A DNA stretch of 64,000 bases. Source: Mesostigma viride (Eukaryota; Streptophyta; Mesostigmatophyceae; Mesostigmatales; Mesostigmataceae). Every line of letters begins with the position of its first letter. Position 1 is the stretch's first letter. The translations under genes and the position numbers were made by a program. The DNA lies in the NCBI GenBank assembly GCA_009746045.1, contig RPFO01000310.1, forward strand, positions 1,373,267 to 1,437,266, written 5' to 3'. Positions 12,501 through 23,755 of this stretch are shown piece by piece. The notes beneath the pieces are model-generated. The model saw only the letters and a list, made by a program, of their open reading frames with translations, did no database searches and was not told the origin of the DNA.

Positions 12501-14632
12501 CATTGTGACCATGGACCTGGACATGATCAGGAGGACCATTATCTCTTACGATCGCGATCTTCAATCATCGCTAACACAGTCCCCCTATCTACCCTGCCCC
12601 GCCCTATGGCCCACAGAGCTACCACGACATCGCCACCATCGACCCGGACATGTACGAGCACCAGCTGCTGTGGATCCGCGACCACGACATCACCGACATC
12701 ATCTACCAGAACTTCACCGTGCCGGGGCCCAACGGGACGGAGATCGAGCTGTGCCCGGGTGGCGCGGACAAGGAGGTCACCAATGACAACAAGGAGGAGT
12801 ACCTGGACCTGCTGGTGAGAATGAATAACAAGGAATAGTGCTAGCTCTAGCTAGGTCCTGGTTTAATAAATAGAACTCGGACTTCAGTCTATTCATATGT
12901 TGGCAACTTGCCTCTGTGTCCCGCCTTTCCCCAGCGACAGTTTCCTGCAATTCCGCCTTCCCAGGTGGGGCTAGTTGACCAAACATTGCGACTTTGTCAC
13001 TGCCCTCGTTTCTCTTCCTCCTGTTCGCCTCTCCCCCTCTTCCCCCCCTTTTCCCCACCCCAAGACGGATTTTGGATGGAAGTTGCCTCCTCGCTTTTGC
13101 ATTCCCTCCCTCTTCCCCAGGTGGAGTTCAAGCTGACCAAATGTTGTTTCTTCCCACTTTCTTGCTCCCTTTGGTTTACTTTCTCTCCCCTCCCCCCCAG
13201 GTGGAGTTCAAGCTGACCAAGGAGATCGAGCCGCAGCTGGCGGCGCTCGTGCGCGGTTTCTCGGACGTGTGCGGCGTGCACCACATCCAGCTCTTCTCCG
13301 AGGACGAGCTCGAGATGGTGCTGTGCGGGCAGGAGACGATCGACCTGTCCGACATGCGCGCGCACGTGGAGTACAAGTTTGGGTACGAGGACGGATCGCC
13401 CGCCATCGACGCGCTGTTCCAGGTGCTCAAGGGTTTCCGCGTCGAGGAGCAGAAGAAGTTTTTGCAATTTGTAAGTGTTCCTACACTTAGTGGTTAGTGG
13501 TTTGCCTTCTGCTGTATGTAATACTGCGATGTGGCTTAGCGCCTGAATGGAAGCTTAAAAGCAGGAAAAACTACGATGCCGATTGCTGACACAAGGTAGT
13601 TGTTAGTTTTATAACTATCCACACTCTGGGCTCACACTGGGTTGTCAGAATAAAGCAGGAGTTATCGTATCCAGCAAGTGAACAGGCCATATTTGTTGAC
13701 CTGCTGCAGTGATAATCTGGTGGAGCCATGCTATTAGGTGCACATGCTTAGCTTTTTAGTGGTGAGGAAGGAGATCGAGGAAAAAGTGCTGCAGTGGCAA
13801 GCTTCTGCACGGGATGGGCAGCTTGGGCCTGCTTTGAGCATCTGTTTATATTTTAGTTATGATTCCTCATTCCCCTTTTGATCCTGAATCATGACATCGT
13901 TTTTATGCTGTTGGCTGCCTCAGGTCACGGGCTCCAGCCGCGTGCCCATGGAGGGTTTTGCGGCCTACAACCCGCGCTTTGCCATCCAGCTCATTCCGGA
14001 CAAGACGCGGGTAGGTGATCCAAAATGCGTGATAGGAGGGGCAAGGGGCATGTACGGACGGGTGCTGTGACCCATGTATGATAACGGGCTGCCCATCTAT
14101 AGCCATAGGCAGGGGATGGATGATGTATGATGAAAGCCCCCACCCGCACACACGCCCGCACTTCCCCTCTTTCTCCACCGTTCCGTAGCCCTAATCGGCA
14201 CCCTCTGCTCGTCGCATAGACCATAAACCTGCTATGGTTTCTGTAGTGGAATAGCAAGCATACACTCCCCCTTTTGAGGCGCGACATCGAATTCAACCCT
14301 GGCGGCTGCTTCTGACGTAGTCCATGCTTTTCCCCCCTCGTATATCCCCCTGTTCATCTTCTCATCAAACCACCCATCTTACACTGATTGTCCTCCCTGC
14401 CTGGCTCTGTCCTCTTGCCTTCATTGCCTTTCTTGCCTCCTCCCTTTCTGTCTGTCCCCTCCCTTTCTCCGTCTCTTCCCAAAACCCTCCCTCCCCTTCA
14501 CCCCTTCAGCTGCCATCGGCGTCCACCTGCTTCAACCTCCTCAAGATGCCTCCGTACGAGACGGCCGAGGTGCTGCGCAACAAGCTACTGATCGCCATCA
14601 CCGAGGCGTCCGAGGGGTTCGCATTCAGCTAA
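544..14632 (+). CDS. HECT-type E3 ubiquitin-protein ligase (3' part, about 20 exons)
   Basis: HECT ligases take ubiquitin from an E2 onto a catalytic cysteine and pass it to a substrate. Exons I can join with consistent phase: 544-1008, 1541-1754, 2674-3003, 3248-3330 (weak), 3592-3897, 4386-4818, 5439-5558, 6276-6560, 7028-7357, 7588-7684, 8181-8635, 9148-9377, 10303-10320, 10376-10510, 11232-11364, 11651-11781, 12617-12814, 13201-13470, 13924-14010, 14510-14632; together 1480 codons plus TAA. The HECT domain runs from about 10303 to the stop: the N-lobe includes [13 protein letters not shown], the C-lobe includes [14 protein letters not shown], and the catalytic cysteine is at 14528-14530 in [11 protein letters not shown]. 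The C-terminal SEGFAFS ending resembles the HUWE1/plant UPL group. The upstream roughly 1000 residues are alanine- and leucine-rich, probably helical repeats, with no domain I recognise. The 5' end is missing, since relatives are much longer. The phase of the 83-base exon fits, but another of its frames looks more protein-like. Confidence 0.9.
3885..4020 (+). repeat. Three tandem echoes of the exon end at 3897
   Basis: The end of the exon 3592-3897 plus its donor (CTCATCAAG then GTGGG) recurs twice in the following intron, near 3946 and 3999, each copy about 55 bases with accumulating changes. The repeat unit spans the exon-intron border. Confidence 0.75.
4228..4345 (+). repeat. Degenerate tandem repeat, about 50-bp unit, three copies
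   Basis: The phrase CACGTGGCCTAGCAAAGCAC is repeated at about 4233 and 4279, with a diverged third copy at about 4323, just upstream of the acceptor at 4385. Confidence 0.75.
5068..5128 (+). repeat. Short tandem repeat, 27-bp unit
   Basis: CTGGGCCAGCCAGCCTGCAG recurs in tandem twice, followed by a partial unit. It lies inside the intron between 4818 and 5439. Confidence 0.7.
6916..6976 (+). repeat. CCA / CCAACA microsatellite in intron
   Basis: A run of CCA triplets passes into CCAACA hexamers. It lies about 50 bp upstream of the acceptor at 7027 and is intronic. Confidence 0.85.
9353..9885 (+). repeat. About 102-bp tandem array spanning an exon end and its donor, six decaying copies
   Basis: The last bases of the exon 9148-9377 (ATCAAGGTGGCCGCGTTCCG, then CAG and GTGAGG) plus about 80 intron bases are repeated. 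Copies start near 9353, 9456, 9557, 9658 and 9757, with a diverged short one near 9855. Copies 1, 4, 5 and 6 keep a plausible GT donor; copies 2 and 3 have CTGAGG instead. Similarity falls with distance from the exon. Confidence 0.85.
10202..10272 (+). repeat. CTAT microsatellite in intron
   Basis: TATC/CTAT tetramers interrupted by two copies of TATGCCATCATGTCT. It lies just before the acceptor of the 18-base exon at 10303. Confidence 0.75.
11088..11115 (+). repeat. Echo of the 5' end of the exon at 11232, with acceptor
   Basis: The acceptor and first bases of the exon 11232-11364 (GTGCAGGGTGAGGACACGAT and a few more) occur once more 142 bases upstream, in the intron, then diverge into GTAAGG. 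This decoy could act as a cryptic mini-exon with its own AG and GT. Confidence 0.8.
12484..12545 (+). repeat. Echo of the 5' end of the exon at 12617
   Basis: About 50 bases starting CCACAGAGCTACC match the acceptor and first 45 bases of the exon 12617-12814, with about 10 substitutions. The copy still reads as protein of the same type ([12 protein letters not shown] against [12 protein letters not shown]), so it could also be an alternative exon. The intron context after it is unlike the real exon. Confidence 0.75.
12955..13141 (+). repeat. Two echoes of the 5' end of the exon at 13201
   Basis: The acceptor and the first 20 bases of the exon 13201-13470 (GTGGAGTTCAAGCTGACCAA) occur intact at 13121-13140. 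A diverged copy (CCCAGGTGGGGCTAGTTGAC) lies at about 12960. Both sit behind pyrimidine tracts. Confidence 0.8.
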
Positions 14633-17367
14633 CCCACAGCTGCATGCGCTTGGAATTGTATCTTCACCATCCCCACGGGCAGCCACTGTTGCACGTGGCG
14701 AAATTATGGCACTGGCCGCCAAGGCCAACCTGGTGGCCCTGGCTGCTTGGCCAACATCCAGCTGAGTGTTCAAGGATCCTAGCCTCCTAGCCTTGAGCTA
14801 GCCATTTAGCAGTAATGGCCGCTGGGTCGTATCAGCATCTACTTCCCCGACCCCTCCGCTGTCCTTGCCTTGTGAGACGGATGGCAAGCTCATAGCCCCT
14901 GCGTCTGCCTTTGGTTATGCATGGCAGGCTCCCGGAAAGGCCAGCCTTGCATGGCGGGCTGCATGGCTTCGAGGGCTTTGCTCTCCTACATCAGCGAGCG
15001 AGATATTTTTGGCGGCCTGCTGGGCCTCCCAGCTTGCTGGCTGCGCCAGCCACCAAGAAGGGCGTCGCGTCTCACTCGACCAAGGGGATGTTTCATATCG
15101 CAGACTGGGGGGCTCCTGGAGTCAGAGAGCAGGTGCCGTCGAGCACCTTCGTCCAGGCGCGGAGTAGAGCTTGGCTTGCCCGCCTGGCCTGCCCTCCCTA
15201 GCGGCATCCGCACCGCCTAGCGGTCACCGTCAGTACTAATGCCGCATACCTGGCTCCGTCACATTGGATAGTCCGCCCGGGCTGAGCACTAGCTGTTTCC
15301 CACGCACGGGAGACTGACTTGCAGACGGGCCATGCTTCACGCCCTTGCCTCTCCCACGTGGAGGACACGCGCGAGCATCCTTGCAGCACCACCCATGATG
15401 GGCTGGAGCATCTGCCAGCAGATGCGTTCGGTGGCCACTGCCAGCAGATGCGTTCGGTGGCCACATTGCGCCAGCCAAGAGCCACCTTCCGTTTGACGGA
15501 ATTCTACGCAGCCATGGCGCCGCTATATGCACGGGACCTGCCTGTCCTGGACATCCGGTGGGCTTTTGCCTCTTTTCCCGATGTGGCAGCACGCCATTGT
15601 ATTTGTGGCAACGTAACTTGTGCGCATTGGGACTCGTGCAGAGTGTCTTGTGCGGGTGGAATTCCCTCATGAGGACAAAGTCATGACGGCGCAGGTGGGG
15701 TCGTGCGTCCTGCAGCTGCCAGAATCATGTTGTTTTCATGGCTGGTGGCAATTGCTCCACCCTTCAAGCGTCCCTGTTGAGGCAAGCACTAGCGCACTCA
15801 ACACACGCAGGTGGCAGCGCCCTTTGCGTGCGCCGATAACACTGGCTGCGAACTGCACGGGAGGCCGCGCCTTATCCGTGCAGACCTGCATCATCTCGCA
15901 GGCCTCGTGGTGCGCCGCTGATGGTGTCTTGATGGTGCCCATTATAATGGGTTGCGAGGCCGAAAGAGAGGAACCAGGATCGCCACTCTGGGCTTCAAAG
16001 GGGCTTAGTTTCCCTCTGCGGTGTTCAAAGCGGCAGGACCATGGAGTGCTTGCGGGGGGCATCCGGCGTGGGCAAACTGCAGCCACCGTTCCTGATGCAC
16101 CAAGTTCCAGCAGCGTATAGTTTGCTGTTGCTGTTGTTAGGGGTCGAACCCTAGGAGGACTATTCATATATCGGTGGGCTGCCCCTGGCGCAGCGGGTGA
16201 GATATCTTTTGATTAGGAGGATTTTCACAAGCCAAGGACAGGGTACCCCATGCAATCGCAAAGCTGCGGATGTGACGGACGCAGGTGCAAGACCTCGCCT
16301 GGGATCGTCCGGGCTGCCAGCTGCCAGCTGGATCGGAAGTTGTTGGATCATGCCAGCTGCCAAGCGTGCTCTGGGACCTCACTCGGGCATTCCCCGCGGC
16401 CGTTGCCTAGAGGATGGCACGCGAGGGATTCTTGCTAATGGTCTACGCAGTCTGCCTGCTCCTGGCCAGAAGCAAGCAATCACTCCGGCTCACACTCCAG
16501 TTGTTTTGTGACGTCTGCATTATGGCGTGCTGCTCGCCATGCCTCTACGCTGACGCAGCGCATCACTCGACAGCACCCCTGATGTTTGTCTGAGTGACGC
16601 TAGTCCTACCACATGTGATGGTTTAGAGTTGGTTCGAGCGTGGCCTGGACAGCCGCCGGTTATGCGTGGTTTCTTGAATGCTAGCCTCAGCATGTGCCAA
16701 CCTTCAACGTTTTGAGGGGTGGGTTCAGTCACCGGTGCCTGCACGTTGCGCTCCTTTGCCGGTGTTTGGCAGGGATACGTAGCAAGAGCGCCAGGTGGGC
16801 TTAATCAAACTATAGGTTGAGCAGTTATGTTTGGGCAGCATGCTCCACGCGAAATCTGAATCCCCATCTGACTATAATTCATCCTATTCTTTAATGTAGA
16901 TTAGCGTTTGCAGGCCTAGATCTTGAATTTAATTCATGTACATTGTTACGTTTTTACATTAGCTAGCTGATGGATTTGTCAATGATCAACCCTGTCTGAG
17001 TCAATTAATTCTCTGGGTCAACTTTTGCCGATATTACTCCAAAAGCCCATGCATGCTCCCACGTTGAATGCATCATAGTAAAGAGTAGCAGATCTCCCCA
17101 AGCCTAAAACCACATGTCAGCTGTGTAGGTGAACTAGGATACACTAAACAAAAAAAGTTCAGTAATGTGCAAGCCAGACTCGCAGGGCTAGATAATGTGT
17201 GACATAAGGTTGGCTATGTACTACCAAAGTGTATTACTCCAAAGAATGCATGCAACAGGGTAGCTTGGCACCAAGTGTCACCCAAACGTTGTCAGCACTG
17301 CCGCAGATCAGCTGTCAACATGTCAAGCTGTGTGCATGAGAACTGCGTCGAATGTGTGTGGATGCAG
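14633..17367. other. Intergenic, no supported gene
   Basis: The stretch downstream of the HECT stop holds only short overlapping frames without homology that I recognise. A 22-bp direct duplication (CAGCAGATGCGTTCGGTGGC core) lies at 15415-15462. A box resembling a tRNA A box (TGGCGCAGCGGG) lies at 16187, but no matching B box follows on that strand. Confidence 0.6.
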
Positions 17368-18187
17368 GCCCTCCCTCCCTCCCTCCCTCCCTCCCTCCCT
17401 CCCTCCCTCCCTCCCTCCTCCCTCCCTCCCTCCCTCCCTCCCTCCCTCCCTCCCTCCCTCCCTCCCTCCCTCCCTCCCTCCCTCCTCCCTCCCTCCCTCC
17501 CTCCTCCCTCCCTCCCTCCCTCCCTCCCTCCCTCCCTCCTCCCTCCCTCCCTCCCTCCCTCCCTCCCTCCCTCCCTCCCTCCCTCCCTCCCTCCCTCCCT
17601 CCCTCCCTCCCTCCCTCCCTCCCTCCCTCCCTCCCTCCCTCCCTCCCTCCCTCCCTCCTCCCTCCCTCCCTCCCTCCCTCCCTCCCTCCCTCCCTCCCTC
17701 CCTCCTCCCTCCCTCCCTCCCTCCCTCCCTCCCTCCTCCCTCCCTCCCTCCCTCCCTCCCTCCCTCCCTCCTCCCTCCCTCCCTCCCTCCCTCCCTCCCT
17801 CCCTCCCTCCCTCCTCCCTCCTCCCTCCCTCCCTCCCTCCCTCCCTCCCTCCCTCCCTCCCTCCCTCCCTCCCTCCCTCCCTCCCTCCCTCCCTCCCTCC
17901 CTCCCTCCCTCCCTCCCTCCCTCCCTCCCTCCCTCCCTCCTCCCTCCCTCCTCCCTCCCTCCCTCCCTCCCTCCCTCCCTCCTCCCTCCTCCCTCCCTCC
18001 CTCCCTCCCTCCCTCCCTCCCTCCCTCCCTCCCTCCCTCCTCCTCCCTCCCTCCCTCCCTCCCTCCCTCCCTCCCTCCCTCTCCTCCCTCCTCCTCCCTC
18101 CCTCCCTCCCTCCCTCCTCCCTCCCTCCCTCCCTCCCTCCCTCCCTCCCTCCCTCCCTCCCTCCCTCCTCCCTCCCTCCTTCCCTCC
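17368..18187 (+). repeat. CCCT tetranucleotide array, about 820 bp
   Basis: An almost pure CCCT run on the plus strand, broken at about 25 places by a CCT trimer that shifts the phase. All long open frames here (PPSL on the plus strand, GGRE on the minus strand) are products of the repeat. Confidence 0.95.
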
Positions 18188-18243
18188 CCCCATCATTCAT
18201 GCATCTGTTCATTCATGCATGCATCCACTCATGTTCATTAACA

Positions 18244-18328
18244 TGCCTCCATCCCATGTTCCCCTCCCACTGAGGACTTCTGCTCACTTGACGCAGTCAC
18301 GCGTCTATTAATTAATTAATTTATTAAT
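18244..18328 (+). mobile_element. LINE 3'-tail copy (5'-truncated)
   Basis: About 75 bases here match 37936-38016, the end of the LINE at 34300-38015, including CCATCCCATGTTCCCCTCCC and a terminal TTAA/ATTA run. Two separate copies sharing the same 3' end and tail suggest a severely 5'-truncated insertion of the same family. Confidence 0.6.
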
Positions 18329-20158
18329 GTGACACGAGGCAAACCTATTAAACATGCGATTTTTGGTCTGAAACTTTCAACATAGGTCAGAAACATCTCA
18401 TAGAATTCAAGAAAAAATCCTGGTTTCTTCAGGGGGGGTGTCCGAAACAAAAATATCAGACACATACGCTGAAATTTTCCAAAAGTTGGCCCTTGGACCC
18501 TACCTACCTAGCACGTAGGCGCTATACCTAGCAAAACCCTGAGGTCCCAAGGGCTGTAGGGGTCGACCTAGGGAGCAAAATGATCAGCTCCGCGAGCTCC
18601 ACCGTTTGAGCATATTGGTGTATGGGAAAATTCCGGTTTTCTAAAATGGGTCGTTGGCCGGCGCGACGCGATACTGGCACGGCACGGCGCTGGATTGCCG
18701 AAGCCCTGTAGTGGTGGCAGACGGCAGCGCATACTTCCGTGCCTTGGGGCAGCACCATCTTGCGGGCAAAACCCCCCCCCTCTATGGTACCTGCCAAAAT
18801 TTTGACTGCAGATTTGGGTTCAGCTCGCCAAGTGCTATCAGTTTGTCCGTCAAACCGTTTCAAAATTCCGACCTTACAGGGAGCTAGCAGAAATCCAAGT
18901 GTTTGTTGTAAAAAAAACATATCGGCCCGGCACCCTACCTACCTACCCTTTAAGTTAAGGGTTTTTGAGGCTCTGTAACTTCTAACCTAGAGACCCCCTG
19001 GGGTTGCGACCAGTGGCAAACATGCTTGTTTTCGCGAGATCCACTCGAATCCAGCGTCGTGTAAATTTTCTTGTTTTTGGACACCCCCCCTGTTTTTTTT
19101 GGTATTTTTTTTGTGACAGCTGCAAACAAATAAGTACCAGTGAAATCAGGCATTTTCGCGGGACGAAGGTGAAGACGACGGCGATGGCGGCAGGTAGATC
19201 TCGCCAGTTTTCGCGCGAATTTCAGTGGCTGTTGGGTGGCACGACCATGATGATGCGTTCAAAGGTTGATAATTAGGTTTCTACGACTTTGTTGAGGTAC
19301 TGGGACAAAGGAAACGTAGTTTTTTCCAGTTTCTCACCCAACTTTCATGCGGAAACCCTGGAAACCGGCATACATATTATTACGTCAAGACTCGGGTCTG
19401 CTGCGGCACCATGCTTGGTATTTCCATGGTATTTCGACTTCTTAACACATGTTTATTCATTCCCAACGCCCGGACTCTCAGCTAAACCGAGATTTGTGCA
19501 GACTTTTATTGGGTAGCTGCGGGCATGATGGTGCCTGAAATTGGGCAAGGTGTGACCGTGGCTATTGCTACGGTACGCTGTATTTTCCTGGAAATGGCCT
19601 CTGCCACCGGCTCAATAGTGCTTGCAGGCGTAAGTATATCGTGTTTCTACCTAGTTTCTGCCAGTTTTCCACTTATTTCTACCGACCTCTGCCCAGCCTC
19701 TCTAAGACCACCATCCTACTCGACGTTGCTTGCATGTCAGCCATAGCAGGTTGCAGTTGTGCAGTATTTAGGTGCTGTATACGTTGTCAAGCCGTGCATA
19801 TATCGTGGGGATTGGATGTTGATGGTTTATACTGCGTTGATTGTGCAAGAAGATCACCTAGGTGCCCATAATCATGGTGTATAATCATGTGTTGTTAGCA
19901 TCTTGCCACCATTTGCTAGCATGCATTCCAGCGTCATCTTTGCCTGCATGTAAGCTCATGGATCACTCAACCTATCCAAGCCTTGCGTTACACGTGCCTC
20001 TTTCTTTCAGTATTGCACGCGTTATGGAATGAAAACCCAGCACCTCCTTTCCCACGAGGCATGTGCTCAATTCGTTGTGAGAGTGGATGATGCTTTGGCT
20101 ATGGCTGCCTGATTCAGTCATATTAGGTCATCCAGTCATGATGTTTGATGCATGTTTC

Positions 20159-20250
<92 letters not shown>

Positions 20251-21780
20251 CTTGCGTGTCATGCGCAAGGGCATGCCACGGAGTACTATGCTAATCTCAT
20301 TAGAAAAATAATTACACAAAAGTTTAAACAAATATCGTCTGCATCATCCCCCAACCGTTAACCCATAGTCCGAAAAGTGTATGTGATCGCATACACTTTG
20401 ACTTAACGTAATAAACCACGTAAATCCCGGAGCGCCGCGCCACCCGTGACGGAGGGAAGTTGTCCGGTGGGTCTGGGAACACTTAGGGACGAAGGTGATG
20501 CATAGGTTTGGGGGGGTTATTCGCCATAGCTTGGTAATTACAACGTGCATTGAGAAAGTATCACGTGACTTGGGCGGGAAATTTTCACTCGCGCGCGCGC
20601 GTAACGAGATATGGCTGCCAACGTGCCGTTATCAGGGAAATTTGCGTCTCGCGGCTAGAAACGGTTTAGAATGTTGCTCAGAATGATGATGTGTGATTTT
20701 CGTAGGTCAGGCATGGCCAGATTTTTAGGATTGGGAAAATACAGGTAGGAAAATACTGCCTTCTTGGTCGTCAGTGCCAGACAAGTCATCGGCTATCATA
20801 TGTCGATTTTCTCCTTATGGCCGGGCAGTCTGCGCCAGCCCGAGCATCCAGGTTTGCTACGGGATTTCCCCTGCAGCATTTGCTGCGAATGCGGACGCAT
20901 TTATAGGTCATCTTTGAACGAAACATCAACCTGGTAATCATAAAGGATGCATGCATGATGCGGCTATGGCGGCCTATGCCCGTAGCGCCACGGTATCTGT
21001 GAGATATGAGGGACGCTATCGTTGACAGCACCTCACCGCAGGACCGGCATGGCTGGCCCCGCCGAGTATCCCAGACTAATCACTTGCTTTCTAGATCGTC
21101 GTTGACTCCCTTACGGGCTGGCCGCCGACCTGTCGGCAATAGATGAATCCGAAACCTCTATCTACGCCAAGCTCCGCCTTGGTATCCTAATTGGCCTTCC
21201 AAACCCTCTCCGCGAGAGTTAGCTGACCTCTCCAGCACATTTCCTCCGATAACCAATGTTACGTGCCAGCCCAGACACACCTAGCCTGAGCTACGTAGCG
21301 AAAGATCCTCCTTGCCGGAATTAGGATTGATTCAAGGTGGCCTAATGTAGATTGCGCTTCACGACGTGAGTCGTGAGATATCTGGCCGGCACCGCGACTT
21401 GATGCCAAGCTAACACACTTATAATGGCTAGCAATACCAATTACAAATGGATAGTTGCCCCAGGTTTAATATGAAGGCGTCATCGCACTTTACATTCATC
21501 AAACCAAGAGGACGAGACTCTCGTCCTCGGACAAATTTCACCTAGGTCTGGGCACCACCAAGCTGGCCAGGGGCGCCGACATGGCGCCAACCTTCCAAAG
21601 CATGCAGTCCACACAAGATCCTCGGGTCGACATCGACCCTCGCCTACAGAATCCACGCATGAGTACAATATCTCAACTAGCTATAGAGTACGCAGCGCGG
21701 CACGACTGCACCGGCCCCTACCAGAAGATACACGCATACAACAAACTAGGCCCAAAATAACTGGTCCGAATCACACAAAC
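18329..21780. other. No supported gene
   Basis: I find no coding pattern or element with clear ends. Around 18480-18560 and 18925-18990 two related phrases (CCCTACCTACCTA) occur. A readable but unassigned frame is present near 21118-21220 (plus strand). The region looks like decayed repeats. Confidence 0.45.
20158..20250 (+). repeat. TAAG microsatellite
   Basis: About 23 uninterrupted TAAG units. Confidence 0.95.
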
Positions 21781-21885
21781 TGTCATAGTTCCATACAAAA
21801 GTCCTGACCAAGGGACAATTCCCAAATTAAGTCCCAAAATGAGTCCCAAAGTCCTACGGACTATGACAACAAGTCAAACTACATA

Positions 21886-22306
21886 ATTTATTCCATTGTT
21901 ACGTCCGTCCAAAAGGGCCGGCACGTAACAGCCAAGTGGCCTGCGAGATCAGAATTTATCAGCTCCGTGGCAAGCTTCTGCGCCACCGTACCGGCAAGGG
22001 CTGCTGCTGCTGCAGGTCCGGATACTGGCAGCAGTTCCGAATTTCCCAGCAGCGTCGTCGTGGCAACGACGCGCAACTCACTTTTCTTGAGTGAGGTCAA
22101 GTCCTTGGGGTCGGTAACCGGGGTAATGGCGGTGAGCCCACTGAGGCGGTGGCTGAGGCCAGAGTAGGGGCCGGCCTTGTTGCATAATCTCGGTGAGCAG
22201 AGCCACGACTCAGGTCCAGCGTAGACAAGGTCAGAAGGGTTTGCACATTAGCTGTGCCGTTAGCAAATGCCGCAGCGTCGAAGGCTGCATTGCGGACTTC
22301 AGTAGC
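21886..22306 (-). pseudogene. Remnant reading frame split by the LTR element (distal part)
   Basis: On the minus strand, the frame entering from the right flank of the retrotransposon (start at 34022, see the entry at 33811) would continue here across the 5-bp target duplication without a stop for about 50 codons. A frameshift near 22180 then separates it from a second readable stretch with an alanine-rich segment (GPAAAAALAGTVAQKLATEL). I do not recognise the product. It may be an old gene or an older element into which the copia element inserted. Confidence 0.4.
22302..22306. repeat. 5-bp target site duplication GTAGC (left)
   Basis: GTAGC stands directly before the left LTR and again at 33811-33815, directly after the right LTR. 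Five bases is the usual duplication size for LTR elements. Confidence 0.9.
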
Positions 22307-23008
22307 AGTTAACGTTTTTTATGAAACGCAATATGTAAGGATATGGTTGCAATGCAGCAAGGTGTGAATATGGTTGGAAACGGAGCTTTGTTAAATTGTA
22401 TAGGCTTACAGCACTCGTGCACGTGAGTGCTTGTACACGAGTTTGCCAAGTCAAGGCAACACACGTGAGGCGGGCTCGCAAGAGATCTGCCCAAATGGCA
22501 CTGGTCTATTCTTTATATACTTGTGCACTGTGCTTGCTAGTCCTGAGCAGCCCAGAAGGCCTGCTCAGTAATAACACTCCCGGTACAGTATTCACTACCT
22601 GTACAGCGCCCAGTTCCTATACAGTAGGTCTGCCATACAGGCACAGTGACCACAGAGTACAGTCACCACAGTGATTATTGCATCTGCACCTAGAAGTCCA
22701 GGACTAGGCCTGCGGTACCAACAGACCACAGGTTAAGGTTCCTATTTCCTGCGTACGACGTATTAATCCAATACCGTCGTAGGTTCAGCACCTAATTCCT
22801 GTCAGCCCAGGAATTACTGTCGACCCCATATGTCGTCGGCAAATATTCACGTCCGACTTAGAAGAACAGCCGGCTCGCGCTCGCGCGCGACCGGGAAGTC
22901 GGAACGCCATAACTTTCTTGATACTTGTCGGAATGAACTCGTTCCGGTGCCGCTGGAATCGCAGAGATATGCCGAATCAGGATCACGCCAATGCGCTTGG
23001 CGTTAACT
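22307..23008 (-). repeat. 3' LTR of the copia element
   Basis: 702 bases, about 99% identical to 33111-33810. Both ends carry an 8-bp inverted repeat (AGTTAACG / CGTTAACT) instead of the usual TG...CA. A TATATAAAG box lies on the minus strand at 22511-22519. Confidence 0.93.
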
Positions 23009-23028
23009 CCAATCCTTTCTTTTCTTGA
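23009..23028 (-). promoter_or_regulatory. Polypurine tract beside the 3' LTR
   Basis: On the minus strand the bases directly before the LTR read AAGAAAAGAAAGGATTGG, the expected position and composition for the plus-strand DNA primer of reverse transcription. Confidence 0.7.
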
Positions 23029-23476
23029 GCTGTAGCAGCTCACACAAGTCTACATACAAACACACACAATGGGTACTGGACATCCTCCCCGACTACAAGT
23101 CACAACCCGCTGGGCATGACAGTCAGCTTGGATTCCTTATTATATGTACATAGCACCCATACTGGTTCAGGAGCACAAACAAATTACAATGAGTCCCTAT
23201 CCCTTCACGGGAGGCTCGTTGTGTTACCCATGTACAAGAGGTTGGCCAACTGTGGCAGCCCATAGGTGTTCAGTTAAGAACTTGAGAAGTATGTACAACC
23301 TTCAGGACCTTAGGCGAAACCCCACAGATCACCCACAACAGCTCATCAGAAAACATTGCTGACCCCCAGACGGGAGTCGGCGCCGGTCTGCTGCCCCTTA
23401 TCGAACCAGACACAACATCTACGCGAAGCACATGCAAAACACAAGCTCCTATACTCGTTCCAACCGTGGAAAATCA

Positions 23477-23645
23477 GGGGACCTGTCGCCACCTCACCAG
23501 CATGGTGGATGGGTCAGCCAGTCCGTGAAACTCCGCCTTAAGACGGCACCAGGGAATCGAACCCCGCCCACAAACCACAGATCTGGGGAAACCTCAGACT
23601 GAGATGAAAACCCCAGATAGACATCTCTCCATCAGAGACAATGTC
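23477..23645 (-). mobile_element. tRNA-derived SINE, copy 1
   Basis: On the minus strand an internal promoter B box (GGGTTCGATTCCCTGG) is followed by a conserved tail ending GAGGTGGCGACAGGTCCCC. A second copy with the same parts is at 39511-39685. The upstream head (TCTCTGATGGAGAGATG) resembles a tRNA D-arm region, but the A box is poor. This copy lies in the retrotransposon's 3' region, between RNase H and the polypurine tract. Confidence 0.6.
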
Positions 23646-23755
23646 AGACATTCCCACACCAGAGACATGTCTCACCCCTCAAGGTGTGCTCAGGATTATG
23701 TACAATCAAGCTCCCAGCCTGATATCCAGAGACTTAAGCACCCAGCTCTCAGCTT

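Noticed and set aside
16185-16215. tRNA or SINE with A box TGGCGCAGCGGG
   Set aside because: No B box at the expected distance on the same strand and no second copy in the window.
14865-16511. Plus-strand frames of 60-166 codons downstream of the HECT gene
   Set aside because: No recognisable motif, several overlapping frames of equal length, no intron pattern.
17275-18311. Long PPSL and GGRE repeat frames on both strands
   Set aside because: Forced by the CCCT array; every frame is open.
23550-23580. tRNA gene on the minus strand (perfect T-arm-like GGTTCGATTCC)
   Set aside because: No acceptor stem or anticodon arm can be formed; the second copy shows it belongs to a SINE.
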